A stretch of DNA of 64,000 bases, from positions 56,084,385-56,148,384 of the forward strand of contig CM044315.1 of NCBI GenBank assembly GCA_024291935.2. Direction: 5' to 3'. This document shows, in pieces, positions 21,960 to 33,029 of this stretch. A program made the position numbers and the translations under genes. Position 1 is the stretch's first letter. Each line of letters begins with the position of its first letter. The notes under the pieces were generated by a model. It had not been told where the DNA came from. It saw only the letters and a list, made by a program, of their open reading frames with translations, and ran no database searches. Source of the stretch: Okapia johnstoni (Eukaryota; Chordata; Mammalia; Artiodactyla; Giraffidae).

Positions 21960-24900
21960 GTATGTATATTAGTGTTTGTAAGGGGGGGGTGCAGTTGGAT
22001 GTGAATAAAGGGTATATATGTGTGAAGTGTTGGGGGTTGGTTAGTGAGTTGGGGGGGGGGGGGGGTGTGGGTGATTTGAGGAGTGTACTGGGTTGGGGTG
22101 GAGGGGGATTAGGGGAGAATTGTGAGGGGGGGTTGGGGGGTAAAGGTTTTATTTGGGGTTGGTTAGGATATTTGGAGTTGGGGTTAGAGAGGGGGTTGTT
22201 AGTGGTGGGATAGTTTGTGTGGTAGAGGTGGGGGGGGGGGTAATGATGTGGGGGAGTGTTTAATTGACAGCATAAGTTTTGCGTGGTAAGTGGTTTGATT
22301 TGTAGATGATGGGTTAATTTAGGTTGGTTTTTTAGGGGGAATATGTTGGGGGGGAGAAGTGTTTTGGGGGAGTGCAGCTTTGTTTTGTTTTTGTGTGTGG
22401 GTTTTGTGGAGTGGAGGGTTGAAAAATTGGTGTGTTGTACCAAGTATGTGATGTTGGGGGGTATGGTTGTTGGTTTGGGTTTGGTTTGGGAGGTGGTTGG
22501 GGTGTGTGTGGTTATATGGGAGGGAAGATGGTGTTGAGTATGAGTTGGTTGGTGTAGGGGTTTTTAGAGCAAATTTCCTGTGGTATTTTTATGTAGAGGT
22601 AATGTGGAATGATGTGTGTGTGATCGTGGTATGGTGAATTTGTTGGGGTTGTGTAATTGTGGGGTGTTCATTATCTGTGAGTGTAGGGGCTATTGTTATT
22701 GTGAGAGTTGCTTGTATTGGTAATGGAGATTTTTGATGTATTTTGGTTTGTTGTGAATAAGTTGGTTGGTTGTGGGGTGTTGTGAGTCAGATTAATTTTG
22801 ATTGTGGGGTGTAAATTAGGGGTAAGAATGGAGGGTGATTGATTTTTTATGGATAGTTTTGATTTTGGTTGTGGTGGGTGTTTGGGGATGGGGGATGTTG
22901 TTGTTGATATGATGGGGTTGTGGTTTGGAGGGGGGGGTTGTGGGTGTATTTTGGGTTTGTGTAAAAGGGGCTTGTTGGGAGTATGTATGAATTGTGGAGG
23001 AATGTGATAGGTAGATGGGTGGAAGCAGTGAGTAAGCAGGGAGTTATGAGTTGGGTTTGCTTTGTGGATTATGGTCAGTGTGTTTATGTAGAGTAATGTG
23101 GATGGGTGGTGAAAGGGTTTGTTTAAGGACTGAGGGTGTGTGGTTTTTATGGATTAAAGAATTCCGATAGGGTGTGTGATCTAATTAGTATTTGGGTTAA
23201 ATGAGGGTGGGTGATGTTAGATAGTTAAAGGGTATCTTTGACCATGTTGATTAGGGATGAGTTTATCAGTTTGTTATGGATAATAATTTAATTACTGTCT
23301 TTGATTCTTAAAGGGGGACCATTTTGAAAATTATTAAGAGTAATATTAGTTATGGTATTTTTTGTGTGGGGGTATGATGACTGGTAGTTTTTATTGGTTT
23401 TTTTGTGTTTTTGTTGTTTGAGTTAAATAAGATGATGATTTTATGACCCAGGGTTTATTGATTTATATTGGGTTTTTGATTTAAAGTTGGATATGATGTG
23501 CCGGGGGAGAGGCGTTTTGTAGGATGTTGTGCATTTGTTGTTTAGTTTGATGGGAACAGAGGTTTTTGAATGTGGGGGGTTGGTGGTAATTTATGGGGTG
23601 GGTGGTGGAGGGGGGTGTTTGGATATTTATTAGTGCGTTGAGGGGGGTTGGGCAGGGAATTGGTTGAGGGGGAGTTGGTTTGTGGTATGTTTGTCAAATG
23701 TGTTTTGGTTGTATTCTTTGGGTGCATTGTGTGAGATGGGTTGTATATACTCTAGTTGGTTACTGTGTTGTTTTGGTTTTTGGTGTAAGTGTTTGATGAG
23801 TACGAGGGATGTTGTGTTTTGGGGGGGGGGATTTGGGGAGGGGTTTGGTTAGGTTTGTAGGTTGGGAGATGACAGGTAGTAGGTATTTGTATATGAGGGG
23901 TGATGGGTTTAGGGGGACTGGGGAAGATTATTTTGTTTTTTCATTGTGATTTAGCCGATTGGACATGGTATGTATTTTAGGGTGTGACGGTGGGTTTAGT
24001 TTGGTGGGAGGGAGAGTGGAAGGAGTGAGGGGACAGCGTTGGACAGGGTGACATTTTGGTCTAATTGTTTAGATTGTAGGGGGTGGGGGGTATATATGGC
24101 GTTGGTTGAGCATGGGGCTGTTTGGATTGATGAGTTTGGGTTCGGGTGCAATTTTGAAGATAAGGGTGTAACAGAGATAGTTTTTATTTTGTGTGGGGGT
24201 GGAGGGGGATTGCGCTTTGGAAGATTTATATGATAGGGGGGTTCTGGTTTTATTTCTGGGGGGGGTTATTTTGAGAGGGGAAAGGATTGCTTAAGGGGGC
24301 TTAGATTATGTTGTTCGGGTTGTGAGAGAGAAGAGGATATGGACTTCCTAGGAGATTGTTAGTTGTTCTTTGATTTAAGATGGTGTCTTTCCCATAATTG
24401 GGTTAAGGGTTCCTAAGTTGAGATTGATGGAATTTTGATAGGTAGGTTTTATTTTATCAAGGAATGCTATTTGAGATGGAAAGTTGTGAGGTTTGGGTTG
24501 GAAATTAATATGGGTATCTGCAGTGGGCAAAACGAAGATTGGGGGTTGAGGGAGGAATAGATGGTGTGGGAATTTGAGCGGAAGTAAAATTTGGGAGTGA
24601 GTGGAGAGATTAGGTAGAGGAAGGATGATCGCAGAGAAAGAAGGGGGATAGAAAGATGGGAGTGGGGTGGGGTTAGGGTGATGGCTGTTAAGTAGATGAG
24701 AAGAGAGTGGTGAATAATGTTGATTGGTTTAAATAGGGTGTGTGTTGAGGGGGGTGCGTTACCACATATTATGGTGGGGGGTTGAGTTGGGAGGGGTATG
24801 ATCGGGGTTGTATCATATGATTATAGGGTTATTGAGTTTATGTTATGAGGTGATGATGGTATCTGGGGGTGTAGTTCAGGGTTTTAGGATTATGAAGGAG

Positions 24901-25040
24901 AGATGGGTGAGGCGGGGGTTTGGAGAGGGTTTTTGGGATGAGGGAGGATGGGAATGGTTTTTGGGTTCACCTGGAATATTTTTGTTTTTTATGGATTTTA
25001 GATGTTTTTTTAATTTTTATGCGAATTGTTGAGTAGGCTA
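21960..25040. other. G/T-rich, C-depleted anomalous block
   Basis: Over about 3.1 kb the + strand is almost purely G, T and some A. In 22021-22260 there is one C in 240 bases, with G runs of up to 15. There is no fixed repeat unit, no recognisable element and no coding sequence. Proline/threonine-rich frames on the - strand (21922-22443, 23542-23727) are consequences of the composition. It follows directly on the corrupted BovB and ends within a Bov-tA. Most likely unreliable sequence; a real G-rich strand-asymmetric locus is the alternative. Confidence 0.8.
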
Positions 25041-25176
25041 TATTTGGTTTTTTGGAGTGAGTTGCCATGCCGTCCTCCAGAGGATCTTCCTGACCCAGGG
25101 ACTGAACCTGTGTCTCTTAGTCTCCTGCATTGGCAGGTACGTTCTTTACTACTAATACCACCTGGGAATCCCGATA
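25041..25176 (-). mobile_element. Bov-tA SINE, left part lost in the anomalous block
   Basis: Clean from 'ggagtgagttgccatgccgtcctccagaggatcttcctgaccca' to the head 'taccacctgggaatccc'. The tail that should precede it is replaced by corrupted text ('ctatatttggttttttggag' where 'caagaatactggag' is expected). The quality change therefore falls inside one SINE. Confidence 0.88.
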
Positions 25177-26309
25177 GCATCAAAACACCAAATAGATAAT
25201 AAATGCAGAAATATATCTCTTTTACCTTATGTTAGATTGCATGGAAAATAGTGTAAGTAAGAGTAGAACAGTTTATAACAAAGGAATTAATAAAGTTGGA
25301 TGAACACTGATCTTTAGATATATTTAGTTAAAAAAAGGAACTCATCTATGTAAGAGTTATAAAAATGGACTACGTATTAAACTCAAAGAAAAAGTCATTT
25401 AATTTCAAATTTGAAATAGTACAGACTGCATTATCAGATGATATTATAATTCAACTGAAAATCAAGAGCAAAAATAGAAACCAAAGAAAATTTCTAGCTA
25501 TCTTAGGTAGGCTCTGAAGGGGCTGCCTTTCTGGGAATCACAGAGCATTCACACCTTGTTCCTATTGGTAAGTTTCAGGAGCCCAAGGATTTCTTTAGGT
25601 GGAACAGTCACAAGCTGCTACTAGAGAGATTTCTTTTGGCAACACAATTTCCTTAAAATCCTAGTATGCATCAGGATTATTTGATTGTGGACAGTTTCAT
25701 AAGAGAGTAAACTAAACCCAAAGGCAAAGATCTTAAACTTGAGAAATCATCTGTTGGTCACTGGTCTTTTTCTCTACCATTTGTCAATTTGGAAAATGGC
25801 CACAACTTGGAAAAAAACAAAAACAAACAAACAAAACAACATCGCATTTAACCTAGCCCTTGCCTGATTGTGCGCTCCCTTTGTTTGGCAGAGAAAGCTT
25901 ACCAAAAAAAATTTGGAGAAATCTATGAAACTTCAGTGTTGTCAATCTCATGCTTGCTAATTTTAGTGCTTCAATATTGTATAGGATAGATTAGAGCTCA
26001 CATTACAGAAATCATTCCAGCTAAGCTAAGTAGAAAAGGATTTAAGCAAGGAAATTTGGTGCTTACAAAATAATCGGAGAGCTGGGGTTGGGTCTGTCAG
26101 GCTCTAGGCTGAACTCCTAGGAATGACTCACAGAACAGCACGGCAGAACTGGCCCACAAAGAGCTGCTACCTTTGCTGCTGTCAGGAAACTGGGCCATCG
26201 GAAACCACATAGGATCCTATTGTTTTGCCTCAAATTGAGCCAGCCATAGGAAGTCACTTGCTTCTGAACACTTACATGCTAAGTCGCTTCCATCATGGGT
26301 CAGTTTAAT
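25177..26309. other. Intergenic DNA, nothing recognised
   Basis: Normal base composition resumes. There is an A-rich (AAAC)n-like run near 25815-25840. No gene seen. Confidence 0.5.
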
Positions 26310-26455
26310 GATGTTAAGTTTTAATTTCCTCATCTGTAAATAGGAATGGTAATAATATGACTACTGATAGAGTCATTATGCAACTTAAGTGAAATAGTGT
26401 TCTGAAGTGCTTAAAACATCACCTGGCACATAGTAAGCCCTCTGATGGTGAGACT
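26310..26455 (+). mobile_element. MIR SINE
   Basis: 'atttcctcatctgtaaataggaatggtaataata' and the 3' end 'cacctggcacatagtaagccctc' mark a diverged MIR. Confidence 0.8.
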
Positions 26456-26689
26456 TGTTTCTTTTTTTTTCCACCACCTTACTACTTTTTGTTCCCTTGA
26501 TTTTCAAGTACACCATCTCTTTAAGTGAAAATCTTACATCTGCCACCATTGTTCTAGAGGCAATTAACTTCCAATATCACAAAATCCACTGATCTTTATT
26601 CAGTCCGCATTCAGTTTGGTTACTCTCCTTGATTTGACATCGTTCATTATTCTCATCCATTCTCACACCATTGACACTGACGGCACATA

Positions 26690-27330
26690 CCAGCTTTCAT
26701 GCTCTCCCTGCCCAGTTCCATCCCTCATGCTCAATCTGTCACAGTAACTACAGCAATATTTGTAATCATCTTTTTTCTTTTCCATCTATCGTCCTAGAGC
26801 TAGCTCTCATTATCTTACACCTGTGCAGATTTTGTATTCACATACTGCTGGCTGACATTTTTCATTATCTTGGCTTCAATTCACTTTGTGTACCAACCAA
26901 CAAAAGAATATCTTTAAAATACTGATTATATCATTCTCATGCTCGGAAATTTTCAGTGACTTTCAACTGTCTACCAAATTAAGTTCGAACACATTGGTCT
27001 GGTTATCAAAACACTTCTCATTCATCTCCTACCGTGCCTTTTAGCTTCCCATCCAGTAATTCCTGAAACGTGGTACTCATCATGTACTATGGTTCTATTG
27101 AGGCCTTTCTTCTTACAGAAATTTTCCTGGAATGCCCTCACCCCAGCCATTTCCATCTCTTGAATTTTTATTTATCTCTCTAACTCTAGTTAAAATGCTT
27201 TTTTCCCTTATGTAACCCCAATTAGGAGCAATCAGTCTCTCCCTTTTCACAACATTAAAGATTGATATTCATCACTGGGTACACCACATACATGTTAGAG
27301 CCATTTTTATTTGTAAATATCAACTAACTG
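26690..27330 (+). mobile_element. L2 LINE 3' region
   Basis: Diverged L2 text: 'tttcagtgactttcaactgtctaccaaattaa', 'ttcctggaatgccctcaccccagcc', 'ctaactctagttaaaatgc'. This follows the order of the L2 3' end. The open frame at 26671-26925 is not a host gene. Confidence 0.65.
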
Positions 27331-27331
27331 G

Positions 27332-27572
27332 TATATTATACCAGGGTCAAAAATCTTCCTTAAAGGCCAGATAGTAAATGTGTAAGTAAATATGGCTTAA
27401 GAACCATATGGTCTTTGTCACGATTACTCAACTCTTTAGTGAGAAAGCAGCTGTAGACTGCTTATGTAAACAAATAGTCATGGCCATTTTCCAAAAACAC
27501 ATTATTTACAAAACAAAAACAGTTGGCCAGCCCAAGGGTTGTAGTTTGTTGATCACTGCACTAGACCATCAA
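27332..27572 (+). mobile_element. hAT-Charlie-type non-autonomous DNA transposon
   Basis: Follows the familiar pattern 'ttaaaggccagatagtaaatgtg..ggctt..ccatatggtctttgtcacgattactcaactct', then 'gaaagcagctgtagac', 'cattatttacaaaacaaaaacag' and 'ggttgtagtttgttgatcactgcac'. Subfamily (MER58-like) not certain. Confidence 0.65.
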
Positions 27573-27639
27573 CTTCTGAACTGCTGGAACCGTGCTGTAT
27601 TTATTTGAACACAGTTAGTACTACCCCTAAGGAGTCATT

Positions 27640-28030
27640 CACTATTCCACTATGGTCTATTTCAGGAACTATGGCAAATGCTTTTATACACATTGTTTAT
27701 AATCACTGCAGTGACTCTAAAAATTAAGTATTGCTATAGTCCTTTTGCAGGTGAGGGAAATGAGGTGCTTACCACAAATCAAAATTTTTATTTTTAAGTA
27801 TTTGTGTATGGAGTTTTAGGTGACTCCCTCTAGAGGGAAACTATAAAAACAAAGAACAGGTCTGTCCCCTTTGCTATTGTTTCTGGCACAGAATAGATAT
27901 TCAACAAGTGTTTATTTAATCAATTAATGAAAGAATTAAGGACAGAGTAGCTAACTCTTTTATCCAGGGTCACACAGTAAACAATATGGCAAGAATTCAA
28001 ATTCACATTTTCCTTTTCTCAATATTTCTG
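27640..28030 (-). mobile_element. Old MIR fragments
   Basis: 'ccttttgcaggtgagggaaatgaggtgctta' and 'ccagggtcacacagtaaac' are reverse MIR-type blocks. The stretch is diverged and broken up, so borders are approximate. Confidence 0.45.
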
Positions 28031-28084
28031 TATTTTTTCCAAGCAAAGATTTCTTGAAAACTCACCATATGCCATGGGCTATGA

Positions 28085-28250
28085 AGAGACCCAGATTCAA
28101 TTCCTGGGTTGGGAAGATCCCCTGGAGAAGGAAATGGCAACCCACTCCAGTATTCTTGCCTGGAGAATCCCATGGACGGAGGAGTCTGGCAGGCTACAGT
28201 GCATGGGGTTGCAAGAGTTGGACATGATGACTAAACTACCACATGAGTGT
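28085..28250 (+). mobile_element. Bov-tA SINE, head truncated
   Basis: Sense orientation from 'agacccagattcaattcctgggttgggaagatcccctggag' through 'cccactccagtattcttgcctggag' to 'gggttgcaagagttggacatgatgactaaac'. The first part of the tRNA-derived head is missing. Confidence 0.9.
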
Positions 28251-28289
28251 TCAACCACACAGGACTGCCTATCATATTGTATATAATAA

Positions 28290-28465
28290 TAGCCCACACC
28301 TATAGAGAACTTACTATGTACTAGGCTCTGTTCATATCAACTTATTAACAATCTTATAAGGTAGGTATTATTATTATCACCTCTACAGATAAAATTTAGG
28401 CTCAGAAAGCTTAAGCAACTCACAATATCTAGTAAGTGGTATAATCCAGCGCTTTTAAAAAAGTA
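28290..28465 (-). mobile_element. MIR SINE
   Basis: 'ctatgtactaggctctg', 'ataaggtaggtattattattatcacctctacagataaaatttaggctcagaaagcttaag' and 'ctagtaagtgg' are the reverse complement of MIR. Confidence 0.8.
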
Positions 28466-28831
28466 TGCTTTATTGCCTTTTGATAAGTAGTTTCTAAATG
28501 CTGATAAACATCGATTTTTCTCCTTACCTCTTCTTTTGTACTAGTCAGTTGATTATGTTTTACAATAAGCTGCCTGGGATCCACTGCCACCTAAAATTAA
28601 ATTTTAATTCTGGTGACTCAAACCATCTCATTTTCACCTTTTCATCTTCTCTTACTACTTCCCTAATCTGGAATACCTTCCATTTTCTCTGTTTCTCTAA
28701 ACTCTCTCAAAGTAGGGAGCTATATAAGTTTAATAACACTATCTCCTAGAAAACAGAAAACGTTCATTTAACCATTAAACCATGCTTGAATTCAGTCAGT
28801 AATTAGTATTCCTAGAATGAATTAGCCTGTA

Positions 28832-29165
28832 TTGTTGCTGTACAGTAGCTCAGTCATGTCCAACTATTTGCAACCCCTTGGACAGCAGCATGCCAGGCTT
28901 CCCTGTTCTTCACTGTCTCCCTGAATTTACTCAAACTCATGTCCATTAAATCAGTGATGATATCCAACCATCTCATCCTCTGTTGTTCCTGTCCCTTCTC
29001 CTCCTGTCTTCAATCTTTCTCAGAATCAAGGTCTTTTCCAGTGAGTCAGCTCTTTGCTTCAGATGCCCTAAGTATTGGAGCTTCAGCATCAATCCTCCCA
29101 GTGAAATTCAGGGTTGATTTCCTTTAGGATTGACTGGTTTGATCTCCTTGTTGTCCAAAGGACTC
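28832..29165 (-). mobile_element. BovB 3' end, 5'-truncated, with 13-bp target-site duplication
   Basis: Reverse BovB tail from 'ttgttgctgtacagtagctcagtcatgtcc' to 'tgttgtccaaaggactc'. Perfect direct repeats gaattagcctgta flank it at 28819-28831 and 29166-29178, so this is a complete 5'-truncated insertion of about 334 bp. The open frame at 28939-29127 is a shadow. Confidence 0.95.
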
Positions 29166-29178
29166 GAATTAGCCTGTA

Positions 29179-29720
29179 GGTCATATCTAATGTTTGACAT
29201 GTTACAATAGTGCTCCATTTCACATAATATGAGCTAGTAATATGAACAAAATTCTGCATTCAATTTTTGTCTTTTTGCACATTATATATAAAATTTATCA
29301 TTATAGATCAAGTGAGACATTAACCATCTTTTAACTCTTCTTTCAGGTATTTAAATATGTCATTCTTCCACTTCTGGATTGTGATTTGGCTAGAAGCAGG
29401 TACTATGACTGATCCATCACAGTATTTTGTATAAAGAGTGCTCCTAGTCACATATGAAATGAAGTAGATGGCTAGGTATACAAATGCATATGCGACATCT
29501 ACTTTATCTTCTTCTAATTAGAACTTGAATTAACCTCCTAAATACTTCTCAGACCTCTGTTCTTGTTCTCATTTTGCCACAATTCAGTCCCCCAGAGCCT
29601 TTTACTAGCATTCTTAGAACAGCTATGAGCCAAGCCTCCTTATGCTTCACTTCGCCCAACTTCTCAGTTTATCCTGTTCTTTGCTTCCAAACTTGGAAAT
29701 TTGATTTCATTATGGATTAT
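29179..29720. other. Intergenic DNA, nothing recognised
   Basis: No gene or clear repeat seen. Confidence 0.45.
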
Positions 29721-29721
29721 A

Positions 29722-30072
29722 TAGTTGGCTGTCCATGTCCACAGGTTCCATGATTCAACATTAAAACTTCAAAAAAAAAAAATTCCAGAAAGTTCCAAAA
29801 GGCAAAACTTGAATTTGTCACATTCTGGCAACTATGTACATAATATTTACATTTTTTACAACTATTTACATAGCATTTACATTGTATTAGGCGTTATAAC
29901 TAACATAGAGCTGATTTAAATTATATAGGAGGATATGCATATGTTGTAAGCAAATACTGTGCAATTTTATATAAGGGACCTGAGCATCTATGGATTTGGG
30001 TATCTGAAGGAGGTAGGCAAGTGTGGTCTTGGAACCAGTTCCCTGTAGATACTGAGGGAAGACTGTATACTC
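29722..30072 (+). mobile_element. MER2/Tigger-like TcMar DNA transposon
   Basis: Left end 'agttggctgtccatgtccacaggttcc', internal 'caactatttacatagcatttacattgtattaggcgttataa' and 'ttttatataagggacctgagcatc', right end 'gtagatactgagggaagactgtat'. The order and inverted ends fit a MER2-type Tigger derivative. No transposase is present. Confidence 0.75.
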
Positions 30073-30129
30073 TTCAGTGTCCTCCCTCCCATACTGTAGG
30101 TGTGGGTCAAAGCTCCTTACAACTGGTTA

Positions 30130-30425
30130 CACTGAGTACAGTACTTCAAATTTTTGGAACACAACAAGCTCTTCTCTTCAACCTTGACATGCGGATATGT
30201 ATTTCCTTCTGAATGGAATACCCTTTTTCCCTCTTTGTGTGAAATGCACTTTTCTCCCAGTGTAAGACTTAAATATCATTTACTCCATGAAGCCTTTCTC
30301 CAAGCCCCAAACTAAAACTTATTCTCTCTCCTCTGCTTCTATAGCCATCTTTATTTCTGAATATAATATGCTTATATAGCTGTTTTTCCCATTGAACTGG
30401 AAAATATTTGAGAGTAGCAACCTTC
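30130..30425 (+). mobile_element. L2 LINE 3' fragment
   Basis: 'cttctgaatggaataccc', 'actccatgaagcctttctccaagcccc' and 'ttgaactggaaaatatttgagagtagc' follow the L2 3' end. Confidence 0.6.
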
Positions 30426-31474
30426 AAACAGGTGTAGCCTTGTCACAATGCTGCCATATAGTTAAGCCAAAATAATAACTTTTTAATGAATGATTTAAGT
30501 ATCAATCAATAAATCTACGCTGACATTAAAGAGGTTAAATACATGCTATAGAGGTAAGAGTCATTCAAAATAAAATTTTGGAACTATAATGTTGACAAAA
30601 AGATTTTGAGTACAGTATTCTTTAAAATCATGACATGTGGTTATATATGATATCCTCATAATTTTATTTGGATAGAAAAAGTCACCTGTAAGTGATTAAA
30701 TGGCTTAATCAAATAATATCTGGCATTTGAAAATAGATAACCTGACAATTAAATTGTAAGAAGTTTCTATTTAAAAGTGGACATATAAAGGAAACTGCAT
30801 TGGTTTTTTATGGAAACACTATAAAAATTAATTATAGACTTCTATTAAATGTACCATGGATATATTAACTTTCCTAAGTGATATTTAATTGTTGGTCTCC
30901 AATTTTCCTATTTAATTACTGCTAGCTGCAAATTTAATGAGTATTTACTTTGTTGAGAACAATACCAAAAAACCTTATTTCAAAAGAAAAATCTATACTA
31001 AAAATTGGAAGAATTGTTAGGTTACTGATGGGGCAAGTAGAATAACATTCTAGTACCCTACCCTAACTGCCCCATCCCAATTACATAGTTTATGATGTTT
31101 GTGTGAGGGAAACTGCAAGCAATAAAGTGCCTGCTTTTACCAGCCAAATCAAAGGAATTGTCTGGTTTATTTTATCATCAATATCACAGGAATTTGAGGC
31201 ATCTTTAAGTTACTTAGTGGGGACATTTGATCAGAAACAACCTTAGGAGACTGTCATAATATCGATCTTTACAGAAAGAGAACTTTGACAGAGGGTGTGA
31301 ATAAATGGTATCAAGATACCAGCCTTGGCAAGAGCACTTTTGCTCAAGTGGCTCCAGGGTCTGTTAGGAATCCAAAATGCCTCTGCCTTAGATAATGGAG
31401 TAGAGGTTCATATTGATTCATAACCAGAGTTTATCCAGGGAAAATTATAATGCTTGAGCAAAATAAATAAAATT
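30426..31474. other. Intergenic DNA, nothing recognised
   Basis: AT-rich; no gene or clear repeat seen. Confidence 0.45.
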
Positions 31475-31735
31475 GTTGTTGTTCAATCACTAAGTCATGT
31501 CTGACTCTGTGTGATCCCATGGACTGCAGCACACCAGGTTCCTCTGTCCTCCACTATCTCCTAGAGTTTGCTCAAATTCATGTCCATTGCGTCTATGATA
31601 TCTAACCATCTCATCCTCTGCTACTCCCTTCTCCTTTTGCCTTCAATCTTTCCTAGCATCAAGGTCTTTTCCAATGAGCCAGGTCTTTGCATCAGGTAAA
31701 CAAATTATTGGAGCATCAGCTTCAGCATCAATCAG
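31475..31735 (-). mobile_element. BovB 3' end, 5'-truncated
   Basis: Reverse BovB tail from 'ttgttcaatcactaagtcatgtctgactctg' to 'ggagcatcagcttcagcatcaatcag'. Moderately diverged. Confidence 0.9.
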
Positions 31736-32179
31736 TAATATTAATAAAGTAGAAAGGAATATTCAAGTGTGGTACATTTTTTTTAACAATTGGTAAGTGT
31801 TGTCTGGCAAAATATAGTATTTAGAGCTTAAGACTAAGTTATCCATCCAGTAGGTATTCAATAGATACTGGTTGAATGAATGAGTGCTGTAATTCAAGTT
31901 GTAAATGTGCCTTGAAATAATCCACTCACTTCTCTTAAAAAAAGAAGAAAAGACGCCTAGTTGGAGAATATCCAATTTTAGGATGTCGGAGTTACAGCCA
32001 ATGAATACAAATTAGCCTTTCCAGTAGTTGCCAGTGAAGCCTCTCACAAATTTTAACTTAAATGCTCATAAAGAACAGGGAAAAAAAAAGTTTGATTTTG
32101 ATATTTATTGACAGAACCTCGGCAATATTATAAAAGATCATAATGATTCTGGTTTCAGCAAATAGTTGATGGTCACAGA

Positions 32180-32305
32180 AAGACTCAATGGACATAACTT
32201 TGAGCAAACGCTAGGAGACAGTTAAGAACATAGGAGACTGTTAGGCTACAGTCCATGGGATTGCAAATAGTCAAACACAACTGAGCACTCGAACCAACAA
32301 CAGAC
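32180..32305 (+). mobile_element. BovB extreme 3' tail
   Basis: Sense tail: 'gactcaatggacataactttgagcaaac', 'aggctacagtccatgggattgcaaatagtcaaacacaactgagc'. About 125 bp only. Confidence 0.85.
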
Positions 32306-33029
32306 ACTTTGTCTCATGAAGAGGTCCCCTCTCTCTGCTTAAAATGAAATTGGAAGACAGTGTATCCCTATCCTCAGTCTACGCCTTTGCTAAGAGAACC
32401 AAGACATGTACAAACCATAAAATTTTATAGCTGCCTCTCCACCTTGGAAAGGTCATTAGCTTCATGAGGACAAAGTGTGTTTATTTTAGATCACCACTGA
32501 ATTGACAGTGTCTGGTACCTAGGTCTGTGTTTAGTAATTATATTTCAAAACAATGAGTTGTCATAAAGCATTTTTTTAGTATTATGTCTCTAATTTTAAT
32601 TCTTCCTTCTCTCTGTGGACCCCACAAAGAAGTTCCGAAGAAACTTATTAGTGTAAATTAGATAATATAGCTTTCTTTATACATCACCAATCAACCAGGC
32701 AAAATGACTGAGAGAATATCCAATTTTAGGATGGCAGAATTATGTCCAATGAATGCCAAGTAGACAACAAATTTTATCTAAGGGAATGCATATTCACCTG
32801 TCCCCTAGGCAATGGGGTGCTATATTAAAATATGTTTACTGTGCTGAATATCAGCTGATTCTGAAGGTAGGATGTAAGCCCTCATTTGTGGTCTTTGCTG
32901 ATTTCTACGGTGTATATTAAGGCAATATGACTTAAGGCAGATGGAACTGGGTCCAAGACACTACTACCTCCAGGTACTTATACCTCAGTAACAAACTCTT
33001 ATACAACAAACAAACAAAATATATAAATG
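32306..33029. other. Intergenic DNA, nothing recognised
   Basis: No gene seen. It contains the second copy of a 22-base exact repeat (32712-32733; first copy 31964-31985). Confidence 0.45.

Noticed and set aside
21922..22443. 173-codon proline/threonine/asparagine-rich open frame on the - strand
   Set aside because: It exists only because the + strand lacks C, so stop codons are rare on the other strand. It has no domain, no codon structure and lies wholly in the anomalous block.
21960..25040. Bisulfite-type conversion, telomere repeat or immunoglobulin switch region
   Set aside because: C-to-T change alone would not produce the G excess. There is no TTAGGG periodicity and no GAGCT/GGGGT-type switch repeats.
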